Position numbers and translations under genes: made by a program. Under the pieces are notes generated by a model. That model had not been told where the DNA came from. It did not search any database and saw only the letters and a list, made by a program, of their open reading frames with translations. Shown piece after piece: positions 7,567 to 14,759 of a DNA stretch of 18,947 bases; the first letter of the stretch is position 1, and every line of letters begins with the position of its first letter. The stretch is taken from positions 1 through 18,947 of the forward strand of contig CALARM010000331.1 of NCBI GenBank assembly GCA_937888925.1, given 5' to 3'. The stretch is from an uncultured Synergistia bacterium. Lineage in GTDB: Bacteria > Eremiobacterota > SpSt-956 > JAKJGF01.

Positions 7567-7624
7567 CGTAATGCGTAAAGTGTGATGGGTGATGCGAAGG
7601 GATAATAACGCATTACGCATCACG
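7567..7624. repeat. Palindrome enclosing GTGATGN heptamers
   Basis: A perfect 10-bp inverted repeat, CGTAATGCGT (7567-7576) and ACGCATTACG (7608-7617), encloses two tandem heptamers GTGATGG and GTGATGC (7582-7595). GTGATGCG (7589-7596) can instead pair with CGCATCAC (7616-7623), so two mutually exclusive hairpins are possible. It is the main structure in the 186-bp gap before trio B. A similar palindrome with GTGAAGG heptamers lies at 14707-14759. Confidence 0.6.
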
Positions 7625-7681
7625 AATTATTTAAATTCCAATAGCTTATGAGATACACTGTAATTTTATTCCATGAGAATT

Positions 7682-7861
7682 TCAAATTCTATTTGGCTTC
7701 TTCTTTACAATTTTCCACTTTTCCATTAATTCTTTCCTGCATACAGGACATATTGTATGACTCACATCCATTACCATATCTGCTATTTCACCCCATATAC
7801 CTGTCTCAATATTCTTTACTCTTTTACACCAGGCACATTGCTTAATATTATAATAGTTCAT
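7682..7861 (-). CDS. Small zinc-ribbon protein between the two pseudopilin trios
   Basis: A 59-residue protein, MNYYNIKQCAWCKRVKN to KKKPNRI. Zinc ligands are probably C9, C12, C38 and C41, in CAWCKRV and SHTICPVCRKEL. The arrangement CxWCK-(x)n-SHxICPxC resembles the short cysteine module often seen at the ends of sensor histidine kinases and response regulators (CSYCKKIR...SHGICPDC); here it stands alone. The ATG at 7861 is preceded by AGGAAAGGG about 13 bases away, and the gene begins 39 bp after the end of the trio A K-like gene on the same strand. It is probably a cytoplasmic regulatory or adaptor protein; the function is not known. Confidence 0.7.
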   Translation of the reverse strand: MNYYNIKQCAWCKRVKNIETGIWGEIADMVMDVSHTICPVCRKELMEKWKIVKKKPNRI

Positions 7862-7900
7862 TAGTCTATAATAACCCTTTCCTGTTCAGTAATTGTATAA

Positions 7901-9334
7901 TCAATATCCATAAACCCATTTTACAGTTCCAAGATTAATTCCCTTATATACCAGCTCTCCATCTCCTTTTCCCAGTGCCTCATCATAATGAACACTTACC
8001 TGTGCACCATTTATATCAATCTTCTTACCTACAAAGGCTCCCCAGAGATCAGCATTTGGACTCCCCTGACCATGTAACGTAATTTCAGCTTCAGGAGCAT
8101 AAAGGGCTCCGCAAAAACTGGCTGCCCCTCCTATATTTACTGACTTACAACTTTCTGTACCGAAAATCTTTAATTGAGAAGCCTTCCCATAAGGTGTAGT
8201 AGTGGCCTGTCTTCCATTACCACGTCCTATGGTTATAGTATTAATATTTGCATGTCCTGTTATATTTATAGACCCTGTAACAATAATAGTTACATTTCCA
8301 TTGACTATAAGACTATCATCAGCGTTTCCCCCCCCACTTGCACTGATAGAACTGAACACATAGACTCCTTCATTTAAGGTCAATGGTTGATTACCGCTTA
8401 TAGTCAAAGTGCCATAATTTCCTCCACCGCTCAGAGTATCTCCACTGGATACATTCTGAATACCTGCAGTAAGATTTGTACCGGCAAACATTTCTTCCAC
8501 CGATGGCAAATCAATCGGTTCAGGAAGAGTTGTAACATACTGAGGAGCAGGTAATGTATGTTCTATCCCATTAGGATCAAGAAAAGTGCCGGTGCCGCCA
8601 ACCGATATACCTGGAGGAACCTTTATCTGTCCGTTTATATCTCTACTGCCAAGACTTATATTTGGATTATTCGGATCAGAACTTCCGTTGGCACCTACAT
8701 CACCATTGGCCTCTCCTTCATAATCATCCGGATTTCTACTATTGGCCGCTATATCATCAGAATCATAACTATCTGTAAAAAATTCTGGAGCATTCTGTCC
8801 ATTTCCTCCGCCACCTCCCTGTTCACTGTATCCTTCTTCAGAAAAAAGAGCATAGTCAAATGGATCAAAATATTGATCTTTTCTCTGACCAAGGGCTACA
8901 ATTTTAATCTGTTTCATAGCAGGATTACCGACATATCCTGTAGATACAAGTTCAACCATACCGCCGGGAATCTTATAATCAGTATAGCCGGAAGATATGG
9001 GAGTAGTTCCTGCAAGATTGTTTGTAATGAAAACCTGAAAATAACCATATTCTCTCTGATCTGTAACACCGGTATAACCTGAACTGTAACTGCCCAGACT
9101 GGTAATAGGAACATTTGTGGCATAATCAGGGTTTGCCTCTATTTTATATATGGCATAAGACACACCGGCCCTTGCAGCTTCAATTGCCGTAATGGAATAG
9201 TTTTTCTGAGTTACAACACCTGCAAGAGATATACTTCTTATTAAAAGAGCTGTTCCCAGAAGAGAAATGATGATTATGGCCAGAAGACTCATAGCTATAC
9301 CAATACCCTTCTGGTTTTTAATTTTGTTTAACAT
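7901..9334 (-). CDS. PilX/GspK-like pseudopilin with beta-helical domain (trio A)
   Basis: A 477-residue exported protein. MLNKIKNQKG precedes IGIAMSLLAIIIISLLGTALLIRSI, a class III-like leader with G at -1 but methionine at +5, as in K-type minor pseudopilins. NYSITAIEAARAGVSYAIYKIEANP (about 44-68) is the PilX-N amphipathic helix. After a glycine- and asparagine-rich linker (about 170-235), residues about 290-460 form repeated short strands (GTLTISGNQPLTLNEGVYVF, GNVTIIVTGSINITGHANI, SQLKIFG, GALYAPEAEITLHG) ending in VSVHYDEAL, a pattern I associate with DUF7305-type beta-helices on PilX-N proteins. A strong AAGGAGGT site (9341-9348) supports the ATG. It closes trio A. Confidence 0.8.
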   Translation of the reverse strand: MLNKIKNQKGIGIAMSLLAIIIISLLGTALLIRSISLAGVVTQKNYSITAIEAARAGVSYAIYKIEANPDYATNVPITSLGSYSSGYTGVTDQREYGYFQVFITNNLAGTTPISSGYTDYKIPGGMVELVSTGYVGNPAMKQIKIVALGQRKDQYFDPFDYALFSEEGYSEQGGGGGNGQNAPEFFTDSYDSDDIAANSRNPDDYEGEANGDVGANGSSDPNNPNISLGSRDINGQIKVPPGISVGGTGTFLDPNGIEHTLPAPQYVTTLPEPIDLPSVEEMFAGTNLTAGIQNVSSGDTLSGGGNYGTLTISGNQPLTLNEGVYVFSSISASGGGNADDSLIVNGNVTIIVTGSINITGHANINTITIGRGNGRQATTTPYGKASQLKIFGTESCKSVNIGGAASFCGALYAPEAEITLHGQGSPNADLWGAFVGKKIDINGAQVSVHYDEALGKGDGELVYKGINLGTVKWVYGY

Positions 9335-9363
9335 TTTTATACCTCCTTAAATTTTTTTACAAA

Positions 9364-10053
9364 CTAATTACTCAAATTCATAGAAAAAGTAATAATCATT
9401 CCGTTACGAAGACTGTTCGGATCTGTTCCTCCAGGAGGTCTTTCCCCTAACTTGAGTGATATTTTTAGCAGTTTATCACCTATCTGAGATGGTGTTAATG
9501 GGCCCGACGGTAAGCCCGGGAAATCAAGATCTTCGACCCTGTGGGCTATTATTACAGAAGGAGAGTATCCCGTACCACCTGTTACAAAATTATTTATACC
9601 AAGGCTGCTTGGCTGTATTAACGTAGTTCCTGTCGGATCATTTATATAAGTTTCCCTTCTATAAAGAGCTTTCTGCCCCACACTTTCAGTCTCTGTGCTT
9701 ATGTAATAACATACATATTTATGCCATATACACTGGCCGGTATTCGGATCTAAATCAAATCTATTGTTATCGGAAATATTTCTGGCAGAAGCAAATATTA
9801 TTCCTGTAGGAGAATCTGTATCAGCAGGATTATAAATAGTCGTAGTTTTATAAGAAGATTCCATAAGTTCTCTCGTAAGCTTACTGAGAGCAAGTGCTGC
9901 ATTCTGCTGCATGGCAGATCTGTTTTCTTCTTCTACATAACTCCTTTTAGTAAGTATAGTTATGGCAACAATCATACTGAACATAATCCCCATAACAGAG
10001 ATAGCCACAAGTAATTCCGTTATTGTAACACCTCTTTTTCTAATAATTATCAT
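9364..10053 (-). CDS. GspJ/PilW-like minor pseudopilin (trio A)
   Basis: A 229-residue prepilin. The leader MIIIRKRG precedes VTITELLVAISVMGIMFSMIVAITIL, with G at -1 and E at +5. SAMQQNAALALSKLTRELMESSY is the usual PilW/GspJ helix. The C-terminal domain is beta-rich (KLLKISLKLGERPPGG, GMIITFSMNLSN). A GTG at 10062 in the same frame is possible, but the AAGAGGGGTG ribosome binding site is spaced for the ATG at 10053. The preceding gene stops 14 bp upstream. Together with its neighbours it repeats the I-J-K gene order seen in trio B, although the sequences outside the N-terminal helix are strongly diverged. Confidence 0.78.
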   Translation of the reverse strand: MIIIRKRGVTITELLVAISVMGIMFSMIVAITILTKRSYVEEENRSAMQQNAALALSKLTRELMESSYKTTTIYNPADTDSPTGIIFASARNISDNNRFDLDPNTGQCIWHKYVCYYISTETESVGQKALYRRETYINDPTGTTLIQPSSLGINNFVTGGTGYSPSVIIAHRVEDLDFPGLPSGPLTPSQIGDKLLKISLKLGERPPGGTDPNSLRNGMIITFSMNLSN

Positions 10054-10067
10054 TTTTATCACCCCTC

Positions 10068-10499
10068 TTAATCAGCTTTTACCACAAGGGTTAAAAGTTC
10101 TATCTGTTTTAATTTATTGCCACCTAACTGGTGTTCCATCCAGGAAACACTGACCTTCAGATTATAAAGTTCTCCTGTTACTACAGGTGAAGAAACAGCA
10201 TTCCAGCTAAATGTAGTGGAACTGATTTTTCCATTTACTATGGCAGTTACATTTTCGCTTCCAGACGCTCCTGTTGTGTTAAAAGAAGAAGATGCCACTT
10301 CATTCCATCTCAGAACATTCGGACTTGAGTAATATTCAAGATATGTCTGGGCAACCTGCTTTGCAAGAAGTCTATTCTCAGAGCTTTTTATGAAGATACC
10401 TGTTCCCGGTATTATTGTTAATATCATTAAAAACCCTGTAGATAAAACTATGAGAGAAACAAGAGCATCTATCAGGGTAACACCTTTATTATTAACCAT
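10068..10499 (-). CDS. GspI/PilV-like minor pseudopilin (trio A)
   Basis: A 143-residue prepilin. The leader MVNNKG precedes VTLIDALVSLIVLSTGFLMILTIIPGTGI, with G at -1 and aspartate in place of the near-invariant glutamate at +5. The helix continues as SSENRLLAKQVAQTYLEYYSSPN, followed by a small beta domain with TFSWNAVSSPVVTGELYNLKVSVSW and KQIELLTLVV, typical of PilV/GspI. An upstream ATG at 10523 overlaps the previous stop as ATGA, but it has no ribosome binding site, while AGAGGTG lies 6 bases before the ATG at 10499, so I prefer the latter. It is the first pseudopilin gene after the two propeller genes. Confidence 0.78.
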   Translation of the reverse strand: MVNNKGVTLIDALVSLIVLSTGFLMILTIIPGTGIFIKSSENRLLAKQVAQTYLEYYSSPNVLRWNEVASSSFNTTGASGSENVTAIVNGKISSTTFSWNAVSSPVVTGELYNLKVSVSWMEHQLGGNKLKQIELLTLVVKAD

Positions 10500-10519
10500 A
10501 TACACACCTCTTTCCGTAA

Positions 10520-12379
10520 TCATTTTTGAGAAGAAACAAATATAAGATTTACAGGATTTATCTGTATAGAGGTAAGCTTTCTAAGGAATTTCTCCTTAAT
10601 ATCATATCTGTAGATATAATTTTTTGATTGCTCAACATTACCGGTTCCTATGTAAAGTTCTTTTCCATTATCTGAAAAAGTCATAGCCACAGGGATTTCC
10701 TGAAATTTTATCGTATCTATAACTATTCCCTCCTTTACTGAAATTATAAAAATTTCCTGCGATCTCCGGCATATTACTGCTACAAGGGCAGCTTCTTTAT
10801 GCGAAGTCATGCATGCCGGTTCCTGGCCGGTAGAAAGTTTTAGTAATATGTCTTTCTTCTGGCCATCCAGAATAATAACCTCATTTTTATCCCGGAGAGT
10901 AACATACATTCTATCGGATATATGAGTATTTAAAATATCTGACGGAATGCCGTCTACCTTTATATCATTTAAAACCTTTCCGGTAAGATCCATAACAGTT
11001 ATTATTCCGGAATCTCTGTTAATCACAAAAATCTCTTTACCATTAGAAGAAAAACATAGTTTTACAGGGTTTTCTCCTACACTTTTTATAGTTGCCACAA
11101 GATTATTATAATCGCTATCAACTATACTTATATTATTAGATTTAGAACATATAACTGCCAGATAATTCTGTACAGGAGAAAAACTTATAGATTCGGGCTC
11201 GGGAGCAACCTTTATTTCTGTAATTACATCATTTTTTCTGAGATCAATACATGAAAGCATATCAGGTTTAGAAGTGACATAAAGATATTTTTTATCTTTA
11301 CTGAGGACAGCATTTCCCTGGATATTACATTTCGTGAAATAACGTTTTATTTTATCAGTTTTACTTATATCCATTGAAAATATATCAGAACCTTTATTTC
11401 CAATAATTAACAATCTGGTTTTATTCTCAGGGGAAAACAGGAAAGAATTCGATAGAAGTCCAATTATTACAACACATGCAATCACAACTGCAACAGGCAT
11501 AAAAAAACTTTTTGTCTTACGGGATGATAATTTTTCATCTATCAAAGAAGAAGAATCAAATGATTTAACGGGGGCAGGTAAAGGTGTAGGAGTATGTTTC
11601 TTTTCCCGGAAAATTTTTTTTGATTGATTACCATTTGATGGAGATTTTGAATTTGATTTAATCGAATCAAGAAACTCTTTAGAAAATGCAGTTTTTTTCG
11701 ATTTTAACAGAATATCCCTGTTTATTTCATACTCATCCTCAGAAAGACCTGTTTTCTTTCTGAGGAAATCTGCTATACTGCTGGACCGTTTTGTATATAG
11801 AGATGACACTTCCTTTCTTATAGGATTGTTATCCTCTCTTTGTTCAATATTCCTCTTTTCTTCTAAAGCAATATATTCTTCTCTCTCATCCGCTCCTTCT
11901 TCTCTATCTATTTCTTCCTCATCTTCCATGTCTTCTTCTTCCTGCTCGTATTCCTGTTCTTTCTTCTTTATGGCATCAAGGAGAATACGGGATATAGCAA
12001 CTGTCTTACTGAAAGACATTTTATTCTCATCCTTTTTATTTTCTTCATGGAGACTTTCCATGGTCTGACTGCTTTCTATGAGTTCCTTATAAGAAGCATT
12101 ATATTCTGAAGCAACCCTTTCTATTTCATTCTCTTTCTGACATTCTATAGACTTTTTTTTCTTTTTTTTCTTTTCTTTAATTATTTCATTTTTTTCATAT
12201 TCTTCATGTGCTCCCGGGGACTTTTTCTTCTTTTTCTTTTTTACACATAATGATTTAGAAGGAACCTCTTCAAAAAATTTCTTTTTTTTCTTTTCCACAG
12301 GATCTTCTATTTTTTCTATCTCCGGTTTAATATCCAAAAAATTCTCCCGAATTTTCTGTTCCGTATAAATCTGTGACAT
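10520..12379 (-). CDS. Charged coiled-coil protein with membrane helix and YVTN-type beta-propeller
   Basis: A 619-residue bitopic membrane protein. The first 290 residues are cytoplasmic and strongly charged: three poly-lysine tracts (five to seven K) within the first 80 residues, an acidic tract (about 140-170, EQEEEDMEDEEEIDREE), then a polar region with PTPLPAPV. One membrane helix (about 293-315, FFMPVAVVIACVVIIGLLSNSFLF) leads to an extracytoplasmic propeller of YVTN/WD40-like repeats with signatures SFSPVQNYLAV, CFSSNGKEIFVINRDS and TFSDNGKELYIGTG. From the helix onward it is a clear paralog of the neighbouring pseudokinase's C-terminal half. A TTG at 12400 is in frame, but AAGGGG before the ATG at 12379 supports the shorter start. 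It lies 24 bp after the pseudokinase gene. The function is unknown; it may be an envelope ligand sensor or scaffold for the pseudopilin system. Confidence 0.78.
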   Translation of the reverse strand: MSQIYTEQKIRENFLDIKPEIEKIEDPVEKKKKKFFEEVPSKSLCVKKKKKKKSPGAHEEYEKNEIIKEKKKKKKKSIECQKENEIERVASEYNASYKELIESSQTMESLHEENKKDENKMSFSKTVAISRILLDAIKKKEQEYEQEEEDMEDEEEIDREEGADEREEYIALEEKRNIEQREDNNPIRKEVSSLYTKRSSSIADFLRKKTGLSEDEYEINRDILLKSKKTAFSKEFLDSIKSNSKSPSNGNQSKKIFREKKHTPTPLPAPVKSFDSSSLIDEKLSSRKTKSFFMPVAVVIACVVIIGLLSNSFLFSPENKTRLLIIGNKGSDIFSMDISKTDKIKRYFTKCNIQGNAVLSKDKKYLYVTSKPDMLSCIDLRKNDVITEIKVAPEPESISFSPVQNYLAVICSKSNNISIVDSDYNNLVATIKSVGENPVKLCFSSNGKEIFVINRDSGIITVMDLTGKVLNDIKVDGIPSDILNTHISDRMYVTLRDKNEVIILDGQKKDILLKLSTGQEPACMTSHKEAALVAVICRRSQEIFIISVKEGIVIDTIKFQEIPVAMTFSDNGKELYIGTGNVEQSKNYIYRYDIKEKFLRKLTSIQINPVNLIFVSSQK

Positions 12380-12403
12380 TATAAATAAACCCCTTTTCAA
12401 TAA

Positions 12404-14368
12404 TTACTTTAAAGCAGAGGAAACAAATATAAGGCTCATAGCAGTAAATGCAGGATTTGCAATTTTTCTGCTATTCTTACTTTCTAAATCCCACAAATAA
12501 ATATAATTCATAGCATGATCAAAGGTGGTAGTTCCTACATAAAGATATTTTCCGCAATCAGAAAAAGTCATACTGGACGGAATATTCTGAAATTTCATTT
12601 TATCTGAAACCTTATCATCTATAAGTGATAAGAGAATGATCTCATAAGTTTTCTGGCAGGCAATGGCAAGTAAATTCTTATCTTTCGAAAAAGACATTTT
12701 ACCCGGACTATCAGGCAACTGTATGTGAGAAATAATTTGTTTCTTATCCGTATCTATAAGAAGGACTTTATTTTTATCACCTACAGATACATATAATTTA
12801 TTATTAAATCCAGTATTGACCATATCTACAGGATAGCCATCGATTTTTATGGAACCGGTTATATTTCCGGTAATTTCCATTATGTCTAACGTCATAGAAT
12901 CTCTATTTATTACAAAAAGTTCTTTTCCCGTAGAAGAAAAGCAGACTGCCACAGGATATTTTCCGCCGCTTTTCAGTGTAGCCACTACATTATTATAATC
13001 AGTATCAATCAGTGTTATAGTATCTGTAGCACTGCCTGTTACGGCAAGATAGTTCTGTACAGGGGAGAAACTCATACCATGAGGATCATTACCAACTTTT
13101 ATCTGGGACACAATCTGATTTTTTTCCAGATCGAAGCAGCACAGGAGATCAGGGCTGGAAGCTACATAAATATATTTACCATTCCTGCTCAGCACTGATT
13201 CTCCGCGGAGTTTATATTTTGTTTTAAAAATTTCCAGATTTTCCGGTTTCTTTATATCTATGGAAACTATTTCAGGGCCGTTTTCTCCAATAATTATTAC
13301 CCTTTTATTATTACATCCCATTGAAACTGCCAGTAATATACCTGCAGCTATTAAGGACAGGACAAATACCGTTCCTGTAACCAGTAACTGATTCATATTG
13401 GCATACCAGAATTTCCTCATATTCCATGAGATATAACTGCAGCATTCTTCAAGATAGGAACTGGCCTTAATATCAGTCTTTTCTTCTTCAATCTTCTGCT
13501 TCTTTCTTATAACAATAGACTTTTGAGCCTGTTCAGTAGAAATTTTACCGAGTAACTCTTTAAGTTCATCTATCTTCTGAATTCTTTTATCATAATTAAA
13601 TTCCATAGCTCCTGTAACAATATCTCCCAGTTCCTTCTTACCTCTCAAAGTGGAAAATTTCAAAGGGTTATTCTCCGGATCCTCTTTTGTAATTAAGTAA
13701 TGTAATAAAGCTCCCAGTGCAAAGATATCAACTCTTGTATCAACAGGCTTTAAACTATACTGTTCAGGAGCGGAATATCCCGGAGTTCCCATATATCTAT
13801 TACTATAAAATCCTTTTTGTAACATCCTTGAAATTCCGTAATCTGCCAGCTTAATTGTACCGTCATCACTGAAAAGTATATGCTCCGGGTTGAGATCATA
13901 GAATATAACAGGGCCTTCTTCCGAATTATGAAGAGATGAAAGAGCTTCACAGATCTGCAGCGCCCATTCCTTGATTTTATCAACAGGTATATCTTCTCTG
14001 TATTCTTTCATAACGTGGGCTAAATTTTTTCTTCTATAGTTTTCAGATTCAGTAACTATATAAATTCTGTATGTTAAAAATTCTTTTTCTTCTCTGGAAA
14101 AAACATCAAAAACAGGGCTTAAATTTAAATGTCTTATCTTTATAATCTTTCTGAGTCTTTCTTCACATGATTCTATAATATCTTTCTTGAATTTTTCATC
14201 ATTTATCGAAAATACAAGCTCTCTTATTAACAGATCTTTATCAGGATTATGAATAGAAGAGGCAATATATTTAATATCATTTTCTTCCATTTCATCTGAT
14301 AAAATCTCATTAATTTTATATTTCCCTTCAAGCACGGCACCTTTACATAATCTCACAGTATCAATCAT
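12404..14368 (-). CDS. Degenerate Ser/Thr kinase (probable pseudokinase) with membrane helix and YVTN-type beta-propeller
   Basis: A 654-residue bitopic protein. Residues about 10-275 have the PknB-type kinase fold: GTPGYSAPEQY (194-204, activation-loop end), VDIFALGALLHYLIT (213-227) and ADYG (175-178, DFG equivalent with D176). Key catalytic positions are altered. The glycine-rich loop is absent (ILSDEMEENDIKYIAS), the beta-3 lysine is arginine (LLIREL, R49), and the catalytic loop reads FYDLNPEHIL instead of YRDLKPeNIL: D158 is kept, but the K and N positions are N160 and H163. Catalysis is therefore doubtful. A linker with a lysine-rich patch precedes one membrane helix (about 328-350) and an extracytoplasmic propeller (about 355-654) paralogous to the next gene's. 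It is first in the operon, 131 bases after the predicted sigma-54 start. The architecture suggests propeller sensing outside coupled to a pseudokinase inside. Confidence 0.85.
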   Translation of the reverse strand: MIDTVRLCKGAVLEGKYKINEILSDEMEENDIKYIASSIHNPDKDLLIRELVFSINDEKFKKDIIESCEERLRKIIKIRHLNLSPVFDVFSREEKEFLTYRIYIVTESENYRRKNLAHVMKEYREDIPVDKIKEWALQICEALSSLHNSEEGPVIFYDLNPEHILFSDDGTIKLADYGISRMLQKGFYSNRYMGTPGYSAPEQYSLKPVDTRVDIFALGALLHYLITKEDPENNPLKFSTLRGKKELGDIVTGAMEFNYDKRIQKIDELKELLGKISTEQAQKSIVIRKKQKIEEEKTDIKASSYLEECCSYISWNMRKFWYANMNQLLVTGTVFVLSLIAAGILLAVSMGCNNKRVIIIGENGPEIVSIDIKKPENLEIFKTKYKLRGESVLSRNGKYIYVASSPDLLCCFDLEKNQIVSQIKVGNDPHGMSFSPVQNYLAVTGSATDTITLIDTDYNNVVATLKSGGKYPVAVCFSSTGKELFVINRDSMTLDIMEITGNITGSIKIDGYPVDMVNTGFNNKLYVSVGDKNKVLLIDTDKKQIISHIQLPDSPGKMSFSKDKNLLAIACQKTYEIILLSLIDDKVSDKMKFQNIPSSMTFSDCGKYLYVGTTTFDHAMNYIYLWDLESKNSRKIANPAFTAMSLIFVSSALK

Positions 14369-14509
14369 AATCTTTTATTACCTTTCCTGTAATTTAAGTC
14401 AAAATAATTTTAACAAAATAGTTTTCACGTATTTATCGTGAGTTGTGAGTCATGAAATGCACTATAATTATTTTCATTATTATTAAAATTAATTTTCTAC
14501 TATTGTATA

Positions 14510-14526
14510 AGCAAATTCTGTGCCAA
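14510..14526 (-). promoter_or_regulatory. Sigma-54 (-24/-12) promoter
   Basis: On the minus strand the sequence is TTGGCACAGAATTTGCT. It has the consensus TGGCAC -24 element, the TTGCT -12 element and the exact spacing of the RpoN consensus (TGGCACG-N4-TTGCW), with one mismatch (A for the last G of the -24 block). Transcription should start near 14499, giving a 131-base leader before the pseudokinase ATG at 14368. An intact sigma-54 activator is encoded immediately upstream on the same strand. I found no comparable match in the other intergenic regions. Confidence 0.75.
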
Positions 14527-14572
14527 TCGAAATATTACAAATAATAACGGCGAATTACCTATACAGATAAAG

Positions 14573-14586
14573 GTTTTCAAGAAAAC
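14573..14586. promoter_or_regulatory. Palindrome, possible activator binding site
   Basis: GTTTTC-AA-GAAAAC is a perfect 14-bp palindrome about 74-87 bases upstream of the predicted sigma-54 start. This is within the usual range for enhancer sites of NtrC-family activators. It is the only perfect palindrome of this length I noticed near the promoter, and the assignment is by position only. Confidence 0.4.
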
Positions 14587-14706
14587 AAAAAAAAATAATG
14601 TTCTATTTTCACAAAAAAATAAGGTAAATTGATAGGGAAAAAATTCTCAGTGGTGATAAATTACTCAGAAGTATCTTATATGATGTTCATAGTGAAATGG
14701 ATTTAT

Positions 14707-14759
14707 ATGAGAATCGTGAAGGGTGAAGAGTGAAGGGTGAAGGGAGGATAAATTCTCAT
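14707..14759. repeat. Palindrome enclosing four GTGAAGR heptamers
   Basis: An 8-bp inverted repeat, ATGAGAAT (14707-14714) and ATTCTCAT (14752-14759), encloses four perfect tandem heptamers GTGAAGG, GTGAAGA, GTGAAGG, GTGAAGG (14716-14743). The layout parallels the element at 7567-7624. It lies in the 3' region of the response-regulator gene, about 180 bp upstream of the sigma-54 promoter. Confidence 0.6.

Noticed and set aside
8558..9082. Long plus-strand open frame (174 codons) opposite the trio A K-like gene
   Set aside because: Low-complexity product rich in I, R, S and Y, opposite a gene with a clear prepilin leader and domain pattern; a shadow frame.
4671..9334. Bactofilin identity for the beta-helical proteins
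   Set aside because: The class III leader and PilX-type amphipathic helix show exported pilin-like proteins rather than cytoplasmic bactofilins.
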